The translations under genes and the position numbers were made by a program. Below, one piece after another: positions 9,190 to 19,411 of a stretch of 64,000 nt of DNA; the first letter of the stretch is position 1, and every line of letters starts with the position of its first letter. The notes below the pieces were generated by a model that saw only the letters and a list, made by a program, of their open reading frames with translations, was not told the DNA's origin and did no database searches. This DNA comes from a virus. The DNA is taken from positions 31,561-95,560 of IMG/VR virus record IMGVR_UViG_3300030202_002001; one strand, 5' to 3'.

Positions 9190-12100
9190 TGTCCGCAACG
9201 ATTCTCTTAAAAAGGACACTTGGAACATCCCCACCGAATATTGCACCAGTTGGTACTGGAGTCTCATTTGGTGAACTTGTTTACGCATACGATACTAGCG
9301 ATGTAGGTGCTGGTAAGTCGTACAAGAAATTATATATTGGTAGTCCATCAGGTCCTGGTTTCGCACCTATTCCTATTGGTGGTGAATATTACACCAGCCT
9401 GTTCAATGACAATCCTTCCGATTACGGAAAACCTCAAGCATCTAAAGTCTTAATCTTAGATGATCAAGCAAAGGTTGCTTCCTGGTTTGTTGTAGATGAT
9501 TTCTACACAGCAGGTGTTGGTACAGTTGCTGGAAACTTTACTGTTGGTGGCAACCTTAATGTAACAGGAGACCTCGTTTATGATGAGGCAAATGCTAGAA
9601 ACTGGAATGTAACTGGCATTGCAACTGCTGCTACATTAGATGTTGGTGCTGCAGGATTCTCTACCCTAGGTGTAACTGACTTCCGTGCAGTTACTGGTGT
9701 TGTAACCACTCTTAGTGGTACAAGTGCTGACTACTACGAAGTAAATGTAGGACACGCACTTACTGCAAATAATGTAGAAGTTACTGGGGTATCATCCTTC
9801 AGTAATATTACATTCTCCAATGATATTATTAGAGTTGGTCGTGATGCTGCCGTAGGTCTTAGCAGTGCCGACTCTTCAATCTTTATTGGTGACTTTGCTG
9901 GGGCTGGTATTGGACAAACTGTCCTTAACCGTCGTAATATTGCGATTGGTGCCAGTGCAATGCAATATGCTGGTATTCTTTCCAGCAGTGACGAGTTAGA
10001 ATCTAACATCGTCATGGGTAACTTTGCAGGCTATCGCTTGCAAGGTACTAAGAACTTGATGATTGGTGATAAGGTAGGTTTTGCCTTATCTTCTAGCGGC
10101 AACGATGAGAACATCGCTCTGGGTAACCAGTCGATGTATGGTGAGACTTTCCCTGTTGTTGATGGGGTAACTCTCAGCGTAACTGTCGGAGAACAAACTG
10201 CTGTTGCAAATTATGATCAGACAGAAGATGTAACCGAAACCAGTGGATCTGGTGTTGGACTCTTAGTTAGATTACAGACTGGTAATACTGGTCTGATTAC
10301 TAACATCGAAATCATGGCCCCTGGCGATGGTTATGAGGTTGGTGATACATTCACCATGCCGTTTGGTTTCCAGACTCTTACAGGTAGCGTAACTAGCAAG
10401 AATGGTCGCTTCCTAGGTGGTGGTACAGGAACCAGACAGCAGCAAAGAAACATTGCTATTGGTCCTTACACTCTCTTCAGTGTAGACGGTAGTAAGAACA
10501 TTGCCATTGGTTACTCTGCTGGTAACGACACTCTTGGTAGTGGCAATGTCATCATCGGTTATGAACGAAATGTTGCTATCGGAGATAGCGACAACCAGCT
10601 CGTAATTGGTAATCAAAATATTAATTGGATCGACGGTAACCAACTTGGTTATGTCGGCATCGGCACCACACGACCATTCGGGTTGTTAGATGTTGGTGGT
10701 GTAGTAATTGTTGATAAAGGCACTGGTAACACAGTAATCGCTGGCGTAACATCTGTTCCGCAAATTGATGCTAATGATATTGGTGTTGAGGACATTAAGG
10801 TCACTGCTGGTTTAGCAACTGACTTTGCAATTACCAACGCTAAGATTCAGTCAGGTATTATTACTGACACTGTTGGTACTGCTGCAACTATTACGAATGT
10901 AGATTTCGTAAATGCAGACATTGAAGATGTCAAGATCACTGTTGGTCTTGCTACTGACTTTGCAGTAACTAATCTGAGATCTCAGGTTGCGATTGCAACT
11001 AACGCTTATATTGATGTAGGTGTTGTAACATCATTGGTTGGCACCTATGCCACAATCACAACCTTCGATTCTAACGAAGGTGATATCAATACCCTGAAGA
11101 CAGTTGCTGGTGTCGTTACATCACTGACTGGTTTTGGTGTAACTTACAATACAGCAGACTTTGAGAATCTTGACGCATTTGATGCGAAGATTACAACTGG
11201 TATTATTACATCTTTGGTTGGTACATATGTAACCTTCCAAGATGCTGACTTCCAGAAAGATGTCAGAGTTGGTGGAGCCCTTACTGTTGTTGGTGATCTG
11301 ACCGTCAATGGAACTACAAGTTTCGTTCAGAGTTCGGTTGTTCAAATCACCGATAAGAACATTGAACTTGGTTTCAGTTCTACTGGTGGACATGCTGATG
11401 CTACGGCCGATAATGGCGGTATCATCGTTAAGGGAACAACTGACAAAGAATTCTTATACGATCAAGCAAGAGAAGCATGGGAGTCTAATCTCAAGTTTAC
11501 TCCTAGTGCAGATGGAACTCTGGATATCGGTACTACTGATAGAGAGTGGAAAGACATCTACATTGATGGTACAGCACATCTTGACGCTGCTGACATCCTT
11601 GATGCCAAAATCACTGCTGGTATTATCACCAGTCAGGTTGGCACCTATGCAACCATTGGCACCGTTGATATCGAGACTCTCGATGCCAAGGATGTAAACA
11701 TCACTGGTCTTGCTGTAACCGATATTGTCGGTACTGCAGCAACAATCACGACCATCGATGCTACAGAAGGTGATATTGTTAATGCAAAGATTACCGCTGG
11801 TATTATTACCAGTTTGGTTGGTACTGCTGCTACTATCGGTGATGTTAATATCACTGGAGACCTCAGAGTTGGTGGAGCTACAACCTTTACTGGCAATGTA
11901 ACCTTCAATGGCGGTACAATCGGCCTTGGTGATTCCACTACTGATAACATCGTCTTTACTGGTGAAGTTGACTCTGATATCGTTCCTGATGATGACGATA
12001 CCTTTGATCTTGGTAGTGCCGCTAAAGAGTGGAAAGACATTTATATCGATGGCGTTGCTCGTGTTGATGACCTGATTGTTGATTCAACAGTCGGTACATA

Positions 12101-15100
12101 TGCGACAATCACAACTGCTGATATCGATGTACTCGATGCAAGACAGACAAATATTACTGGATTAGCAGTCACCGATATTGTCGGTACTGCTGCTACTATC
12201 ACGACAATTGATGCCACAGAAGGCGATATTGTCAACGCTAAGATCACTGCTGGTGTTGTAACCTCACTGGTTGGCACCTACGCTACGATCACCACGGTCG
12301 ATATTGAGACCCTGGATGCAAAGCAAACAAATATTACTGGATTAGCAGTTACTGACATTGTTGGTACTGCAGCAACTATCACTACGGTTGACTTTGAAGT
12401 TGCAGACATTCTAAATGCAACTGTCTCGGTTGGTATTGCAACCTCTGCATTCGTACAAGCTGGTTTCATTACCTCACTGTATGACTCCACTGGTGTAGTT
12501 GGTCTCAATACTCAGCACATGCTGAGCACCAATCCTGATGGCACAATCACCTGGCGTGAACCTGCACAGATTGGTATCGCTACAATCAATGCCAAGTTGG
12601 ATACATGGTTTGTATCTACTAATGGTGTTGACGATGATGATGCATCTCGTGGACGCACAGCAGAGAGGCCGTATAGAACTGTTGCATATGCTCTTTCACG
12701 AATTTCTCAGGTTGGTCCCAACGATGTCCTAAACATCTCCGCTGGTGTTTATGAAGAAGTCTTCCCACTGACTGTTCCAGCTGGTCTGACAGTCAAGGGT
12801 GCTGGTCTCCGTGCAACCAAGATTGTTCCTACCACTGCTACTAAGCAGAAGGACTGCTTCTTGATGAATGACAGATCAGTCGTCGAAGATATCACTATTG
12901 GTGATATGTTCTTTGACACTGCTGGCAATCAGGGTTATGCGTTTAAGTTTGCTCCTGGTATTGCGATTACAAGCAGATCACCTTATGTTCAGAGAGTCAC
13001 TGTATTCAACAAAGGTAGTAATACTACTGCTGCTGATCCTTATGGTTATGGATCTGCTGATTCTGCACCTTCCTCCTACATCGCTGGTGGTGGTGCATAC
13101 ATCGACGGTTCTGAGGTAGCATCAGGATCTCTTGAGGCTGCGTTCCTGTTCAATGAAGTTACTTTCATTGTACCGAACAGCAAAGGTCTGATTATGACCA
13201 ACGGTGCTCGTACTGAGTACCTGAACTGTTTCTCTTACTTTGCTGCTGAAGCAATCAAGGGTACTTCTGGATCTCTTGGTATTAGTTCTGCTGGTGAGAC
13301 AAGACTAAGACTGACTGGTATCACTACTGTTGGTGTTGGTAACACGATTACTGTCTTTGATACTGACGGAACTACTGGCGTTGCGACTGCTATTGTTGCT
13401 TCTTATGACGGCACTTACATAGGTGTAACTGGTAAGCAAACTGGTTTTGAACTTCTGAATGCTAGAACTGCTAAGGCAGTTACATTCAACGATGGTGCTC
13501 AATTAGACACAACTGTCAAGAAGTTTGGTAGTGCATCACTCGCACTTGACGGAACCAATGATTCTATCAGCGTTCCTTCTAGTGGTGATATTGGCTTTGG
13601 CACTAATATAGACTTCACGATTGAATTCTGGGCATACGCAAATACAACTGGTCTGACTAGCGCAACTCTCTTTGACTTGAGAGATAACGGCACCGATGCT
13701 GAAGGTATCAGTGTTGCATTCCGTGCTGCTGGTGAAGTTGATATGCGGGTTGGTACTACCACCGCTATCACTGGATCTGGTGCAGGCATCGCTACAGGCG
13801 TCTGGAAGCACTATGCACTTGCTAGAGACGGCACAAACACTAGATTATTCGTTGACGGTACTCAGAGGGGCATCAAGACCTCAGATACAACTGACTACGG
13901 TGCGTCTAAAGGTATTGTAATTGGTGCTGATTTTGATGGTGCAAGTCAAAATGTCACTGGTTGGATTGACGATTTCAGAATTGAAAGAGGAGTTGCCAAG
14001 TACACCGCTAACTTTACTGCTCCTACTGCTGCACATACTGGCGATAAGGACACTGTTCTCTTACTCGACTTTGATGGTGCAAGTGGAGTAACCACAACCA
14101 CTGACAATGTAATCCGCAATCAAGATATCCGCATCACTCAAGCGGGTGGCGGTATCGGAACTGCAACTAAGGTTATCCTTGCTGACTACAGCGAGTTCGG
14201 TGCGGACATGCGTTCGGTCGGATGTGCTGTTGAATATGGTCAGAAGGGTGTCATCGCTGATGGTGATGGCGTAAGTCTGAGAATGTTTGCCCTGAACTTC
14301 AACCATGTTGGTTCTGGTGGCGACTTCACAAACGATCCTAACCTGGCAATTCAGGCGAACGAAGTCACTGAACTAAACAACGGTGATGTATCTTTCGTAA
14401 GTATTGATCAAAGAGGAGACTTCAGAGTTGGTGACGCATTCTTCGTTGATCAAGAAAACGGTACGGTATCGTTCTCACAGCAGGTAACCAGCCTCCAAGC
14501 ACTTTCTTCTCTCCAAATTACTGACGGAACTAACAGCAGCACTGTTACTCCTACAAGCGGTACATTCGGTAATATCCAGATCTCTGGAAACAACATTGAA
14601 TCTACCTCAGGTGATATCAACATTGACCCTGCTGGTGCTGGTGATATCAACATCACTGGTGATGTCAATGTCCTGGGTATCCTAACTGCGACAACTATCC
14701 AACTTGACTCTTTCCAGAAGAACGATACTTCTATCGCTCTGGATGATTCTGGCGCTAACGGCACTATCAGATTCAATACTGATAATGTTGAGGGTATGCG
14801 TCTCGACGCTAATCAGAAGTTGGGTATCGGCACAGCCGCACCTAGACAAAGATTAGATGTTCTTGACACTGCTAAGTTTGAAAGACTTGATGTAACTGGC
14901 GTATCTACATTTGCTGAAAGAGTTGATTTCAACCTCAGCATTGACGCAGTTGACGCAAAGATTACTGCAGGTGTTGTAACATCGCTGGTTGGTACATTTG
15001 CCACCATCACTACTTTTGATACTGAGACCCTAGATGCTAAAGATGTAAACATCACTGGTCTTGCTGTAACAGACATTGTTGGTACTGCTGCAACAATCAC

Positions 15101-15956
15101 AACAATTGATGCAGAAGCACTTGATGCTTTTGACGCAAAACTCACTGGTATTGCTGTTACAAACGCAGTATTCACTGGCATTGCATCCTTTAAAGATAAT
15201 GCCAAACTGCACTTCGGTGATGATGATGACCTCTCCATTTACCACGATGAGAATAATTCATACATCGATGATTCTGGAACTGGCACCCTTGCAATCCGTT
15301 CTAATCAGGTAGAACTTCAGAAGTACACTGGCGAAACTCTTGCCAACTTTACTGCTGATGGTGCTGTTACTCTATTCTATAACAACGGCATTAAGTTCGA
15401 GACATTAGCAATTGGTGCTAGTATTCGTGGCGTAACTCAGACTGGAACAATCGATGTTGCTACTAATGCAAACATCCATTCCACTCTGACTGTAGATCAA
15501 GGAACAATTCTTACAGGAATTGTAACTAGTTCTGCTGGTATTGAAGCAATCAACATTAATGTCTCTGGCATTCTCACCACTAACAACTTTAGAGTTACTG
15601 GTGTAACAACGATCTCCGATGTCACGATTGGCGCTGGCTCTTCCTCAACCAAAATAAATACCAATACTGGAGAACTTGTTCTTGATTCTGCTGCTGGTCA
15701 GGTAACTGTCCAAGACAATCTGAGCATAATCGGTTACGGAACATTCCGTGACGGTCTATATTACAGATCGGATCAAGGCGGAATCAATGGTATTGGATAT
15801 AGCGGACCTAACGGTGTTGCATTCTTTGAAGCAGATGGAAGACTGGTTAGCGGTCTTAGCACTGTAGGATTCTTAACAACCTCCAATTACATGCTAACCA
15901 CAGATGAGAACAACATTCCAATTTGGTCTAACAGTGTTGATGGAGGAACATTCTGA
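9189..15956 (+). CDS. Giant repeat-rich tail fibre with beta-helix and LamG-like domains
   Basis: A 2255-residue protein. The N terminus (~1-70) contains 'SFGELVYAYDTSDVG'. Residues ~235-480 carry YadA-head-like repeats ('NIAIGASAM', 'NIAIGYSAG', 'NLMIGDKVG'), interrupted near 350-392 by a 'GDGYEVGD' module. Residues ~495-1130 hold many copies of a beta repeat ('KITAGIITSLVGT', 'NITGLAVTDIVGTAATI') and two 'REWKDIYIDG'/'KEWKDIYIDG' strands. A pectate-lyase-like right-handed beta-helix spans ~1135-1360 ('RTAERPYRTVAYALSRI'), a LamG/concanavalin-like jelly roll ~1440-1625 ('FTIEFWAYAN', 'GWIDDFRIERG'). More repeats follow, including 'NQKLGIGTAAPRQRLDV' (~1875). I see no C-terminal S74 chaperone. 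The role is inferred to be receptor binding; the LamG domain is a good candidate for glycan contact. Confidence 0.85.
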   Translation: MSATILLKRTLGTSPPNIAPVGTGVSFGELVYAYDTSDVGAGKSYKKLYIGSPSGPGFAPIPIGGEYYTSLFNDNPSDYGKPQASKVLILDDQAKVASWFVVDDFYTAGVGTVAGNFTVGGNLNVTGDLVYDEANARNWNVTGIATAATLDVGAAGFSTLGVTDFRAVTGVVTTLSGTSADYYEVNVGHALTANNVEVTGVSSFSNITFSNDIIRVGRDAAVGLSSADSSIFIGDFAGAGIGQTVLNRRNIAIGASAMQYAGILSSSDELESNIVMGNFAGYRLQGTKNLMIGDKVGFALSSSGNDENIALGNQSMYGETFPVVDGVTLSVTVGEQTAVANYDQTEDVTETSGSGVGLLVRLQTGNTGLITNIEIMAPGDGYEVGDTFTMPFGFQTLTGSVTSKNGRFLGGGTGTRQQQRNIAIGPYTLFSVDGSKNIAIGYSAGNDTLGSGNVIIGYERNVAIGDSDNQLVIGNQNINWIDGNQLGYVGIGTTRPFGLLDVGGVVIVDKGTGNTVIAGVTSVPQIDANDIGVEDIKVTAGLATDFAITNAKIQSGIITDTVGTAATITNVDFVNADIEDVKITVGLATDFAVTNLRSQVAIATNAYIDVGVVTSLVGTYATITTFDSNEGDINTLKTVAGVVTSLTGFGVTYNTADFENLDAFDAKITTGIITSLVGTYVTFQDADFQKDVRVGGALTVVGDLTVNGTTSFVQSSVVQITDKNIELGFSSTGGHADATADNGGIIVKGTTDKEFLYDQAREAWESNLKFTPSADGTLDIGTTDREWKDIYIDGTAHLDAADILDAKITAGIITSQVGTYATIGTVDIETLDAKDVNITGLAVTDIVGTAATITTIDATEGDIVNAKITAGIITSLVGTAATIGDVNITGDLRVGGATTFTGNVTFNGGTIGLGDSTTDNIVFTGEVDSDIVPDDDDTFDLGSAAKEWKDIYIDGVARVDDLIVDSTVGTYATITTADIDVLDARQTNITGLAVTDIVGTAATITTIDATEGDIVNAKITAGVVTSLVGTYATITTVDIETLDAKQTNITGLAVTDIVGTAATITTVDFEVADILNATVSVGIATSAFVQAGFITSLYDSTGVVGLNTQHMLSTNPDGTITWREPAQIGIATINAKLDTWFVSTNGVDDDDASRGRTAERPYRTVAYALSRISQVGPNDVLNISAGVYEEVFPLTVPAGLTVKGAGLRATKIVPTTATKQKDCFLMNDRSVVEDITIGDMFFDTAGNQGYAFKFAPGIAITSRSPYVQRVTVFNKGSNTTAADPYGYGSADSAPSSYIAGGGAYIDGSEVASGSLEAAFLFNEVTFIVPNSKGLIMTNGARTEYLNCFSYFAAEAIKGTSGSLGISSAGETRLRLTGITTVGVGNTITVFDTDGTTGVATAIVASYDGTYIGVTGKQTGFELLNARTAKAVTFNDGAQLDTTVKKFGSASLALDGTNDSISVPSSGDIGFGTNIDFTIEFWAYANTTGLTSATLFDLRDNGTDAEGISVAFRAAGEVDMRVGTTTAITGSGAGIATGVWKHYALARDGTNTRLFVDGTQRGIKTSDTTDYGASKGIVIGADFDGASQNVTGWIDDFRIERGVAKYTANFTAPTAAHTGDKDTVLLLDFDGASGVTTTTDNVIRNQDIRITQAGGGIGTATKVILADYSEFGADMRSVGCAVEYGQKGVIADGDGVSLRMFALNFNHVGSGGDFTNDPNLAIQANEVTELNNGDVSFVSIDQRGDFRVGDAFFVDQENGTVSFSQQVTSLQALSSLQITDGTNSSTVTPTSGTFGNIQISGNNIESTSGDINIDPAGAGDINITGDVNVLGILTATTIQLDSFQKNDTSIALDDSGANGTIRFNTDNVEGMRLDANQKLGIGTAAPRQRLDVLDTAKFERLDVTGVSTFAERVDFNLSIDAVDAKITAGVVTSLVGTFATITTFDTETLDAKDVNITGLAVTDIVGTAATITTIDAEALDAFDAKLTGIAVTNAVFTGIASFKDNAKLHFGDDDDLSIYHDENNSYIDDSGTGTLAIRSNQVELQKYTGETLANFTADGAVTLFYNNGIKFETLAIGASIRGVTQTGTIDVATNANIHSTLTVDQGTILTGIVTSSAGIEAININVSGILTTNNFRVTGVTTISDVTIGAGSSSTKINTNTGELVLDSAAGQVTVQDNLSIIGYGTFRDGLYYRSDQGGINGIGYSGPNGVAFFEADGRLVSGLSTVGFLTTSNYMLTTDENNIPIWSNSVDGGTF

Positions 15957-16777
15957 TGGCAAAACCAACAACTAGACAGGAACTCAAGGATTATGCCCTA
16001 AGGCAACTTGGGTATCCTGTCTTAGAGATCAATGTAGCTGATGAGCAAGTAGACGATCATTTAGATGATGCCCTTCAATTATTTTATGAGCGTCATTTTG
16101 ATGGCGTAGAAAGAGTTCTTCTTAAGTACAAAATCTCCGAAGATGACATCAAACGAGGCAGAGCAAGAGGCGCAAGCAACACTCTTGGTATTACTACTTC
16201 TACTACAACATCTGGAGACTTTGAAGAAAATTCAAATTTCTTAAATTTACCCGATGCAGTTATTGGTGTTGAGAAACTTTATCTTTTTGATTCTAGTTTC
16301 ATTGCCAACAACATGTTCAGTTTCAAATATCAATTGTTTTTGAATGATGTTGCATTTAATCTTGGATATAGTGGCCTTCTCAGTTATGCGATGACGAAAA
16401 CATATATTGAAGATATTGATTTCTTACTATCTACAAACAAACAGATCAGATATAACAAAAGAAATAATCGACTTTACTTAGATGTAGATTGGGGTGCTAT
16501 TTCTGCAGGAACCTACATAATTATTGACTGCCAAAGAATCATGGATCCTGCAAATTATGCTGGCGTCTATAACGATTCTTTCCTCAAAAAATATTTCACA
16601 TATCTCGTTAAGAGACAGTGGGGTCAAAATCTTATAAAATTCCAAGGAGTCAAACTTCCTGGAGGTGTTGAATTAAATGGTAGACAAATTTATGAGGATG
16701 CTGTAATGGAACTACAACGCATCGAAGATAAGATGCTTTCCACATATGAAGTCCCACCTCTTGATCTTATTGGGTAA
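15956..16777 (+). CDS. 13: Neck protein gp13
   Basis: A 273-residue protein resembling T4 gp13 (309 residues) as seen in cyanophages: 'RQELKDYALRQLGYPVLEIN' at the N terminus, then 'VDDHLDDALQLFYERHFDGV'. gp13 and gp14 form the head-tail connector that seals the packaged head and receives the tail. It sits directly before gp14 and overlaps it by one base (TAATG), as it does the fibre gene upstream. Confidence 0.93.
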   Translation: MAKPTTRQELKDYALRQLGYPVLEINVADEQVDDHLDDALQLFYERHFDGVERVLLKYKISEDDIKRGRARGASNTLGITTSTTTSGDFEENSNFLNLPDAVIGVEKLYLFDSSFIANNMFSFKYQLFLNDVAFNLGYSGLLSYAMTKTYIEDIDFLLSTNKQIRYNKRNNRLYLDVDWGAISAGTYIIIDCQRIMDPANYAGVYNDSFLKKYFTYLVKRQWGQNLIKFQGVKLPGGVELNGRQIYEDAVMELQRIEDKMLSTYEVPPLDLIG

Positions 16778-18207
16778 TGGCGTTAAATCCTTTCTTTCTT
16801 CAAGGATCTCCTAATGAGCAAAATCTCATTCAGGAGATCATAGACGAACACCTAAAAATGTTCGGTCTTGATTGCTATTATATTCCTAGAAAGATGATTG
16901 TCACCGATGATGTTCTCGGTGAGGTGCAGTCATCCAAATTTAATGATGCATATATTTTAGAAGCATATCTCAATAACTACGAGGGATATGCTAAAGGTAG
17001 CGATATCATGACTAAGTTTGGTATCAATCTTCAAAATGAAATTACTCTAACTATTTCTAGGGAAAGATACGAAGACTTTATCGCTCCATTTGTAGTTACC
17101 CATAATGCAAAAAACGCTGGAAATGATATTGTTTTTGGTGAAAGACCTAAAGAAGGAGATTTAATCTACTTCCCGCTCGGTGAAAGATTATTTGAAATCA
17201 AACATGTAGAGTTTGAGAATCCATTCTATCAACTTGGTAAGAATTATATCTACGAACTTAACTGTGAACTATTCCGTTATGAAGACGAATACATCGATAC
17301 TGGCGTATCCACTATTGATGAGAGAGGAATGGAAGAGGGTGAGACAACCACTGTTATTCTTGCTGGTATTGGTTCTACTGCAACTGCAATTGTTGACTCC
17401 TTCGCTAGCCAAGGTGCATTAGGACAAATTTTCCTTAACGATGATGGATATGGTTATACTAGTGCGCCGACCGTCACTATCGCACCTTCTCCTGCTGGTG
17501 TTACTTCATCTAGGGCAGGTGCGTTCGCGTTTACAACAGAAAGATCAGGTTTGTATTCTGTCGAACAAGTAGTCCTACAAAACCCTGGATTTGCATACAC
17601 AGAATCACCAGCGTTCACATTTGGCGGTCCTGGTGTAGGTGCCGCGGCCACAGCATCACTTACAAATAGTGGTATTACTTCTATTCGTATTACTGATCTT
17701 GGGACAAATTATGTATCTCCTCCCATCATTACTATTCAACACCCCTCGGATGTTGGCATTGGTACATCAGGCGCTACGGTCGGTGTAAAAGCGGGTCAAG
17801 TACAAGCAACTGCAATTTCTATTCTTGATGGGGATAGTATTAGTAGAATATTCTTGACTAACGCTGGATCTGGATATGAGGGTGTACCAGAAATTAGTAT
17901 TGGCGACCCATTATCGCTTGGTGTGGGAACATATTTCTTCAATGAAAGGGTGGTTGGATCGCAATCTGGAGTAGAAGGATATGTGAGATCATTCAATACA
18001 ACTGATAGAAAACTAGAAGTTTCAATAAATACTGGTAAATTCTTCCCTGGTGAATTTATTACTGGAACGGCATCTTCTGCAAGATATCAAATATTAAGTC
18101 ATAGTGGAATTGATACTACTACCAATTTTACATTCAATGATGAGTTTGAGACTGAGGCAGATTCAATTCTAGATTTCACTGAAATTAATCCGTTTGGTAC
18201 TTTCTGA
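16777..18207 (+). CDS. 14: Neck protein gp14 with a repeat insertion
   Basis: A 476-residue neck protein. Residues 1-190 match gp14 of T4-like phages ('NEQNLIQEIIDEHLKMFGLD', 'NEITLTISRERYEDF', 'LGKNYIYELNCELF'). T4 gp14 is only ~256 residues; the excess is an insertion at ~200-380 made of four turns of a beta module (GYGYTSAPTVTI, GFAYTESPAFTF, GTNYVSPPIITI, GSGYEGVPEISI). The conserved core resumes at the C terminus ('EFETEADSILDFTEINPFG'). It works with gp13 to join head and tail, and the insertion may decorate the neck. Junctions to gp13 and gp15 are one-base overlaps. Confidence 0.92.
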   Translation: MALNPFFLQGSPNEQNLIQEIIDEHLKMFGLDCYYIPRKMIVTDDVLGEVQSSKFNDAYILEAYLNNYEGYAKGSDIMTKFGINLQNEITLTISRERYEDFIAPFVVTHNAKNAGNDIVFGERPKEGDLIYFPLGERLFEIKHVEFENPFYQLGKNYIYELNCELFRYEDEYIDTGVSTIDERGMEEGETTTVILAGIGSTATAIVDSFASQGALGQIFLNDDGYGYTSAPTVTIAPSPAGVTSSRAGAFAFTTERSGLYSVEQVVLQNPGFAYTESPAFTFGGPGVGAAATASLTNSGITSIRITDLGTNYVSPPIITIQHPSDVGIGTSGATVGVKAGQVQATAISILDGDSISRIFLTNAGSGYEGVPEISIGDPLSLGVGTYFFNERVVGSQSGVEGYVRSFNTTDRKLEVSINTGKFFPGEFITGTASSARYQILSHSGIDTTTNFTFNDEFETEADSILDFTEINPFGTF

Positions 18208-19007
18208 TGTTAGGCACTTATTTTTATCACGAGATTTTACGAAAGACTGTTATTGCTTTCGGAACTCTATTTAACGAAGTCCACATCCAAAAAGAGGATA
18301 AAAGTGGAAATACAATCAGTGATCTGAAAGTTCCTTTAGCGTATGGTCCTAGATCAAAGTTTCTTGCAAAACTTGAACAGCAGCAAGAACTTGCAAAGGC
18401 AACTGCAATCACTCTTCCTAGAATGTCATTTGAGATGAATAGTCTCTCATATGATCCTACTAGGAAAACTTCAGTAACTAAAACATTTAAAGCCGTTGAT
18501 AATAAAGATAGAGTAAAGAAAGTATTCCTCCCAGTTCCATACAATGTTGGGTTTGAACTTAACATAATGACTAAGTTGAATGATGATGCTCTACAAATTG
18601 TTGAACAAATTTTACCATTTTTTCAACCATCTTTTAATGTTACTGTAGATTTAATAAACTCTATTGGTGAGAAAAGAGATATTCCAATTGTATTAGAGAA
18701 TCTTACATTCACAGATGAGTATGAGGGTGATTTTTCTACAAGAAGAGTTCTCACATATACTTTGAATTTTAGTGCAAAAACATATCTATTCGGTCCTATT
18801 GCCGAGAGTACAGATGGACTTATCAGAAAAGTACAAGTGGACTACTACTCTGATACTGATAGACAGACTGCTAAGAGGGAAATGAGGTACACTGCTGAAC
18901 CAGATCCAATCACAGCAGAACCAGGTGATGACTTTGGATTCAGTGAAACTAATACATTCTTTGATGATGGTAAAGTCTACAGTCCTACTAGGCAGGAGGA
19001 TGTATGA
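18207..19007 (+). CDS. 15: Tail sheath stabilisation/completion protein gp15
   Basis: A 266-residue protein, close to T4 gp15 (272). The N terminus 'MLGTYFYHEILRKTVIAFGT' is characteristic, followed by 'VPLAYGPRSKFLAKLEQQQE' and 'PRMSFEMNSLSYDPTRKTSV'. gp15 caps the tail terminus and binds the last sheath and tube rings so that the tail can join the neck. Position between gp14 and gp16 is the standard order. Confidence 0.94.
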   Translation: MLGTYFYHEILRKTVIAFGTLFNEVHIQKEDKSGNTISDLKVPLAYGPRSKFLAKLEQQQELAKATAITLPRMSFEMNSLSYDPTRKTSVTKTFKAVDNKDRVKKVFLPVPYNVGFELNIMTKLNDDALQIVEQILPFFQPSFNVTVDLINSIGEKRDIPIVLENLTFTDEYEGDFSTRRVLTYTLNFSAKTYLFGPIAESTDGLIRKVQVDYYSDTDRQTAKREMRYTAEPDPITAEPGDDFGFSETNTFFDDGKVYSPTRQEDV

Positions 19008-19411
19008 ATGACTTTACTAAAATCGATGAGTCTTTAAATACGACTAGTGAACCCATCGATGTTACTCCCATAAAAAAAGAAAAACCAGATCGTCTTACTA
19101 AAGATGATATTACTAAAGATTACGAGTACACTAGGTCAAATCTATATTCTTTAATTGAGAAGGGACAAGAAGTATTGAACGGTATTATGGAACTTGCTGA
19201 GGAGACATCATCTCCTAGGGCATATGAAGTTGCTGGTCAATTACTAAAGAATGTCGCTGACAACACAGACAAATTAATGAAACTCCAAAAAGACAAGAAG
19301 GAAGTAAATGAAGAAGTTAAAGGTCCAACTAGTGTGACAAACAATGCTATGTTTGTTGGTAGCACTGCAGAGTTACAAAAGATGTTGAAAGAAATGAATA
19401 AAAAGTCATGA
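19004..19411 (+). CDS. 16: Terminase small subunit gp16
   Basis: A 135-residue, mostly helical, highly charged protein overlapping gp15 by 4 bases. Key stretch: 'DYEYTRSNLYSLIEKGQEVL' followed by 'SSPRAYEVAGQLLKNVADNT' and a Lys/Glu-rich helix, typical of T4-type gp16 (164 residues in T4), which assembles as a ring and activates gp17 for packaging initiation. In this genome it is separated from gp17 by about 5 kb of accessory genes. Confidence 0.88.
   Translation: MNDFTKIDESLNTTSEPIDVTPIKKEKPDRLTKDDITKDYEYTRSNLYSLIEKGQEVLNGIMELAEETSSPRAYEVAGQLLKNVADNTDKLMKLQKDKKEVNEEVKGPTSVTNNAMFVGSTAELQKMLKEMNKKS

Noticed and set aside
11645-12508. Long antisense open frames across the fibre repeats
   Set aside because: They mirror the repeat codons of the sense gene (Val/Thr/Ala/Ser monotony), have no ribosome-binding sites, and oppose a strongly supported gene.
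10780-15140. Regular repeats that might suggest a CRISPR array
   Set aside because: The repeats are in-frame, degenerate at the DNA level, of varying spacing, and encode a beta-repeat fibre.
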